A DNA stretch of 64,000 bases from UBA11740 sp049273695 (GTDB lineage: Bacteria; Acidobacteriota; Blastocatellia; Pyrinomonadales; Pyrinomonadaceae): contig JBASRE010000011.1 in NCBI GenBank assembly GCA_049273695.1, positions 1 through 64,000 of the forward strand, given 5' to 3'. Position 1 is the stretch's first letter. Every line of letters begins with the position of its first letter. The notes beneath the pieces are model-generated. The model ran no database searches, was not told where the DNA came from, and saw nothing but the letters and a program-made list of their open reading frames with translations. The position numbers and the translations under genes were made by a program. Positions 60,582 to 64,000 of this stretch are shown piece after piece.

Positions 60582-60616
60582 TCCGGCTTCCTGGCAGCCT
60601 GCGCGTTTAGTTTTAT

Positions 60617-60710
60617 TCCTCTCTCCGCTGCGTGGAGAGGGGGTAAGGGAGAGGTTGGCAGGGCCGTAACCCCACCCCCACCCCGCCCCATTTATGGTGA
60701 GGGGAATAGC
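60617..60710. repeat. GC-rich inverted repeats after dnaJ
   Basis: CCTCTCTCC and GGAGAGG with GGGAGAGG on the left, followed by a run of CCCCACCC-type words and TGAGGGGA. The mirrored words could end the heat-shock transcript, although no clean U-tract is present. Confidence 0.55.
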
Positions 60711-60755
60711 CGCAAAACGATTCGTTGTCGCCGTCTATTCTCCGAGAGGTAACGT

Positions 60756-61913
60756 ATGAAATCTCCTTTCCAATTACGTAGTCTGATTTCGTTGCTCCTT
60801 CTGCTTGCGGCTTTCTCGGTCGCTGCGGCCCAGGACTACTCCGAGATGAAGCAGTGGGAGTCGTTCGACTTTGCCTCAAATCGGATCTCGGCGGCGGACG
60901 TCGCGAAGGTGAAAGTTAATAACCTGCAGCTGATGCGCGGCATTGTGTTCGGCAAGCACGGCCGCATTTTTAAAGACTGGGAAATCAAGACCTACCTGAA
61001 ATCCCGCGACTGGTATAAGCCGAACCCGAATTTTACTAACGCAGCGCTGAACGATACTGAGCGCGACAACCTCGACGTTATCCGCTTCGCCGAAGCCGAA
61101 CATCACGAGACTGTGCAGCCCGGCGACATGCGCCTTTATCAGGATCGTCTGTTGACAAGGGCGAAGCTGGGCACGCACACAAATGCGGAGTGGACGGTGT
61201 TGTCTGCCGAGATCGAAGCCATCCACGGAAAGCGTTTCGACGATCAGCCGTGGCTGCAGCAGTATTTTGAAGAAAGGTACTGGTACAAGGCGGCGAGTAA
61301 TTACAAGCCGAAGCTTTCCGCGACTGAAGAGAAGAACCTGCGTTTGATCGACACGATTCGCCGGCAGCAAAGGCGTGTGGCGCTCGCGCCGGGCGACATG
61401 GAGTTGTTTGAGAACAAGCTGATCAGTGAGGCGATGCTGCGTGGATTAAGCCTGCACGAGCTGCGCTTGCTGCGCAACGAAATCTACGCGCGCCACGGTC
61501 GCGTGTTCAAGACGCTCTGGCTCCAGCAATACTTCGGCAGTCAGATGTGGTACGACCCGAAGGAAGACTTCAAGGACGAAGAAGTGTCGGGCCCGGACAA
61601 AACGAACGTTGAGACGATCGTCGCGTACGAAAACAAGCTGCACAATCAACTCAGCACCAAGCCCATCACGCGCGCGCTGCTGCAGGGACTGTTCATTGAA
61701 GATGTTCGCAAGATGCGCGACGAGATTTACGCTCGTCGCGGTAAGGTCTTCACCAATCGCTGGACGCAAAAGTATTTCGAGAGTCTGGATTGGTACAAGG
61801 CTGATCCGAGATTCAGCGACGCCTTGTTGACTCCGACCGAGAAAAGGAACGTGGCGACCATCGCCGCTTACGAGAAACGAGCCGTAAGCGCGATGAGCGT
61901 CATAGAAGGTTGA
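60756..61913 (+). CDS. Secreted protein with four YARHG domains
   Basis: 385 residues. A signal peptide (SLISLLLLLAAFSVAAAQ) is followed by four copies of a YARHG unit at about residues 54-95, 143-185, 234-268 and 314-352. Each contains a helix, a YARHG-like block and an aromatic tail: GIVFGKHGRIF, EIEAIHGKRFDD, NEIYARHGRVF and DEIYARRGKVF, with DWYKP, YWYKA, MWYDP and DWYKA downstream. YARHG domains are extracellular and of unknown function, often next to peptidases or kinases. The third and fourth copies are closest to the consensus. It is probably monocistronic. Confidence 0.9.
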   Translation: MKSPFQLRSLISLLLLLAAFSVAAAQDYSEMKQWESFDFASNRISAADVAKVKVNNLQLMRGIVFGKHGRIFKDWEIKTYLKSRDWYKPNPNFTNAALNDTERDNLDVIRFAEAEHHETVQPGDMRLYQDRLLTRAKLGTHTNAEWTVLSAEIEAIHGKRFDDQPWLQQYFEERYWYKAASNYKPKLSATEEKNLRLIDTIRRQQRRVALAPGDMELFENKLISEAMLRGLSLHELRLLRNEIYARHGRVFKTLWLQQYFGSQMWYDPKEDFKDEEVSGPDKTNVETIVAYENKLHNQLSTKPITRALLQGLFIEDVRKMRDEIYARRGKVFTNRWTQKYFESLDWYKADPRFSDALLTPTEKRNVATIAAYEKRAVSAMSVIEG

Positions 61914-61951
61914 TAAGGCTAACTTTGGGCGCCGCGTGCCGGCGCCGAGAA

Positions 61952-62000
61952 ACAGTGGGCAGTGAGCAGTGGGCAATGAGCAGTGAGCAGTGAGCAGTAA
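61952..62000. repeat. Heptamer array CAGTGAG/CAGTGGG
   Basis: Seven consecutive 7-base words (CAGTGGG, CAGTGAG, CAGTGGG, CAATGAG, CAGTGAG and so on) in the gap between the convergent YARHG and amidohydrolase genes. The remainder up to 62067 holds GC-rich hairpin sequence. Confidence 0.85.
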
Positions 62001-62067
62001 GGATCCGTTTAGAGGCGGGCTACCGCCCCTTCCGGACGCGGCATAGCCGCAGCACGCCGGCCGGTTG

Positions 62068-63453
62068 TTATTGCGGCGCGGATTCGATCTTCTGGCGAGT
62101 GGTTAGTAGCTGCGACTGGAGTTCGAATTCATTGGCAGTCGTGACTCGATCATTCCGATAAACTTCTTTTCCCGCCACCATCGTCATTCGAACATCGCGT
62201 CCCGAAGAGGAAAAAATGAGCGCGTCCACCGGATTCGTGGGCGGTTGCTGATGCGCACCGTCGAGCGCCACCGCAATTAGATCAGCCTGCATACCTTCGG
62301 CCAGGGAGCCAATCTGACCATCAAGTCCCATGGCCCGCGCGCCGCCGAGCGTGGCGGCGAAGAGGGCTTCAGTGGCACAGACTTCAGTCTGTGGTGAACT
62401 TGAGTTGGAACACAGACTGAAGTCTGTGCCACGTGCGCGCGCCAGCAACGTCGCAAAGCGCGCTTCTTCGAGAATGTCGCAGTTGTTGTTGCTGGCAACT
62501 GAATCGCTCCCCAGACCAAGATTCAAGTTCGCAGTGAGAAACCTGGCGAAAGGTGCGCAACCATGCCGCAGCTTTGCATTCGACTTGGGACAATGAGCGA
62601 CGCCCGCGCCGGCGCTGCGAATCGTTTCAATATCCGCGTCGTTTACAGTTATGCAATGGGCAAGCAACGGCCGCGTTTCCAACACGCCGTGTCGAGCCAA
62701 ATACTCGATCGTCGATAATCCCTGACCTTGCCAATCAATGCCGCGCGCACGCAAACCTTCCGCGAACGGTCCCGTACCCTCAAACATGAACAATCTCTCC
62801 GCTTCAGATTCGGCTGCGTGCATCATCACCGGCAGCTCCTCGTCGAGAGCCAACTGCGCAATCAGTTCGAGCTGTGGCGCGCTGACGGTGTAGGGCGCAT
62901 GCGGCGACACGCCTGCGCGTACTTTCGCTGATTCAAGAGCGCGCCTTTCGGCAAGTTGATCGCGCAGCTTCGCCACGTTTCCGTCCGCACGCTGCGGATC
63001 CGGCCCAAACGATTCCTGATACACGATTCCGCGCAGGCCGATTTCGCGCAGAGCCTTCATCGACTGCGCCGCTGCGGAACTTGAATCGCCCACGCAGGTT
63101 ATTCCGGCGCGCGCCGCCTCGATCGCGCCGCAGGCGGCTGAAATAAGAAGGTCGTCGGTGGTCATCGACATACGCGCGACGGTCAACTTGCGCAGCCACG
63201 CGAAAAAGTCAGTCGCCTCGCTTTCCAAAAAGCCGCGCATGACCGTCAGCTCAAGATGCGAATGAGCGTTGACCAGTCCCGGCAAAAGAACGCTCGTGCC
63301 GAAGTCCGCGGCCACCGCATGAGGGAAACGCGTGATGACATCGTCCCGGGCGCCGACACCGGCGATGGTTTCGCCGTCAACGGCCACAGCTCCATTCTCA
63401 ATCGGCGCTGACGCGATTGGCAGCACCCAGCGCGCTGAATAGATCGCAGTCAT
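62068..63453 (-). CDS. Amidohydrolase, cytosine/5'-methylthioadenosine deaminase-like family
   Basis: 461 residues. The metal-dependent barrel has HSH (His64, His66) in VNAHSHLELT, GVSPHAPYTV, the His in MMHAAES, the His of LLAHCITVND and the Asp in GLGSDSVASNNNCDIL. The order and the SNNN block fit the MtaD/TrzN/SsnA group, which deaminates adenosine-type or other aromatic amines; the exact substrate is not clear. Residues about 341-361 are translated from a palindromic element (GTDFSLCSNSSSPQTEVCAT), inserted in frame between the SNNN loop and the following helix. The cytoplasmic location is inferred from the lack of a signal peptide. Confidence 0.9.
   Translation of the reverse strand: MTAIYSARWVLPIASAPIENGAVAVDGETIAGVGARDDVITRFPHAVAADFGTSVLLPGLVNAHSHLELTVMRGFLESEATDFFAWLRKLTVARMSMTTDDLLISAACGAIEAARAGITCVGDSSSAAAQSMKALREIGLRGIVYQESFGPDPQRADGNVAKLRDQLAERRALESAKVRAGVSPHAPYTVSAPQLELIAQLALDEELPVMMHAAESEAERLFMFEGTGPFAEGLRARGIDWQGQGLSTIEYLARHGVLETRPLLAHCITVNDADIETIRSAGAGVAHCPKSNAKLRHGCAPFARFLTANLNLGLGSDSVASNNNCDILEEARFATLLARARGTDFSLCSNSSSPQTEVCATEALFAATLGGARAMGLDGQIGSLAEGMQADLIAVALDGAHQQPPTNPVDALIFSSSGRDVRMTMVAGKEVYRNDRVTTANEFELQSQLLTTRQKIESAPQ
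62372..62432. repeat. Dispersed palindromic element, CACAGACT family (copy 2), inside a coding region
   Basis: GGCACAGACTTCAGTCTGTG and CACAGACTGAAGTCTGTGCC mirror each other around a short centre. The same words form the intergenic element at 48805-48863. The reading frame of the amidohydrolase stays open through it. Confidence 0.9.
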
Positions 63454-63457
63454 TCGG

Positions 63458-64000
63458 TTATTCGTGGCGCCACTCAGAGGGCGCCGCCAATCCTTTGGCG
63501 GATTTCACTTCGCGATAGCGACGGAGAATTGAGGTGACATACGCGCGCGTCGAGGAAATATCGATGCGCTCGATGAACTGTTGTTCGTTAAGCGGCGGCG
63601 AGCCCTCGGGCACGCGAGCCCATTCGACCACGCGGCTGTTCCCGGCATTGTACGCGGCGAGCATGCGCGCTTCTCCCCCCGGTATGTTTTTGTATTGCTC
63701 GCCGAATTTGCCGAGATACCAGGCGCCGATTTGCACGTTGCGTTCTGGCTGGGCCAATAAGGTCTCGGGATCGGCGGCGTTCGCCGGCGGCACCTCGGGC
63801 GCGCCGCTTCCGGCAACCCATTCGCGCGCCACCGTTGGCGTCACCTGCATCAGTCCAATCTCGCCTTTGTCGCCTCTCTTCCACTGACTGAAATACGTCT
63901 CTTCGTACATGATGCTCCACACGAGATCCGGATCGACCTTGTGTCGCACCGATTCGCTGGCAATTAACGAGTCGTATCGATGGATCCAGTACTGATCGAA
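63458..64000 (-). CDS. Lytic transglycosylase (SLT domain), C-terminal part, cut by window edge
   Basis: The frame stays open to the window edge, giving 180 visible residues; the N-terminus is missing. The SLT domain is clear: Glu in WSIMYEETYFSQWKRGDKGE, then IGLMQVTPTVAREWV, and the later AWYLGKFGEQYKN and EARMLAAYNAGNSRVVEWAR blocks. The family cleaves the peptidoglycan glycan chain in the periplasm with formation of anhydro ends. The stop is four bases before the amidohydrolase start on the same strand, so the two may be cotranscribed. A signal peptide should lie in the missing part. Confidence 0.92.
   Translation of the reverse strand, partial: FDQYWIHRYDSLIASESVRHKVDPDLVWSIMYEETYFSQWKRGDKGEIGLMQVTPTVAREWVAGSGAPEVPPANAADPETLLAQPERNVQIGAWYLGKFGEQYKNIPGGEARMLAAYNAGNSRVVEWARVPEGSPPLNEQQFIERIDISSTRAYVTSILRRYREVKSAKGLAAPSEWRHE

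Overview
The window looks like a chromosomal segment of a Gram-negative, heterotrophic, respiring bacterium. I infer Acidobacteriota, probably a Blastocatellia/Pyrinomonadales-type soil or metagenomic lineage. The reasons are the secreted VWFA-related protein of acidobacterial type, lipid A/KDO genes (lpxK, waaA), a three-gene succinate dehydrogenase (sdhC-sdhA-sdhB), many secreted proteins, ECF sigma/anti-sigma pairs, and moderately GC-rich coding sequence. No rRNA is present to confirm this.

Layout. 1-0.6 kb: 3' end of a group II intron (maturase C-terminus plus domain V/VI). 0.67-3.4 kb: tRNA-Arg(TCG), a cytochrome c lipoprotein, a chlorite-dismutase-family haem protein, a DUF2585 membrane protein and a four-helix-bundle (S23-type) gene set between inverted octamer arrays. 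3.4-9.6 kb: a large secreted glycosidase-like protein, acylphosphatase, an ABC exporter pair and a CYTH protein. 9.6-21 kb: two ECF sigma/zinc-finger anti-sigma modules, the second with a degenerate HtrA-like PDZ protein; between them lie TPR proteins, a YdjM-type membrane hydrolase, an ATP-grasp enzyme and a LolA-like secreted protein. 21-28 kb: an N-terminal-nucleophile asparaginase, the VWA protein, apt, a DUF6011-type protein, tRNA-Arg(CCT) and two secreted proteins. 27.9-30.3 kb: a minus-strand, AT-richer, four-gene accessory cluster (small helper, HNH nuclease, nucleotidyl-cyclase-like gene, RES-domain gene), with the last two broken by single-base frameshifts. 30.3-44.3 kb: Smr protein, the sdh operon, membrane and large secreted proteins, mdh, amidase and an SPFH protein. 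44.6-47.1 kb: a DUF4062-STAND NTPase-TPR protein (NLR-like). 47.4-51.2 kb: ATP synthase Fo genes atpI-atpB-atpE without F1 genes, then a Ser/Thr kinase. 51.2-54.3 kb: lpxK-waaA and efp. 54.6-60.6 kb: a YgjP-type peptidase and the heat-shock operon hrcA-grpE-dnaK-dnaJ. 60.7-64 kb: a four-repeat YARHG protein, an amidohydrolase and the edge-truncated end of a lytic transglycosylase.

The most striking non-coding property is that nearly every larger intergenic gap carries repeats of two kinds. One kind is short tandem arrays of mostly 7- or 8-base words, a different word family at each locus and usually in inverted pairs. The other kind is dispersed palindromic elements in several families. Some arrays run into coding sequence: a signal peptide, the end of the CYTH gene and the start codon of sdhB. 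One palindromic element lies in frame inside the amidohydrolase gene.

The best candidates for undescribed biology are the decayed cyclase/RES/HNH cluster, the NLR-like protein, the four-helix-bundle gene between inverted arrays, and the repeat families themselves. All coordinates and products come from reading the sequence; no database search was possible.
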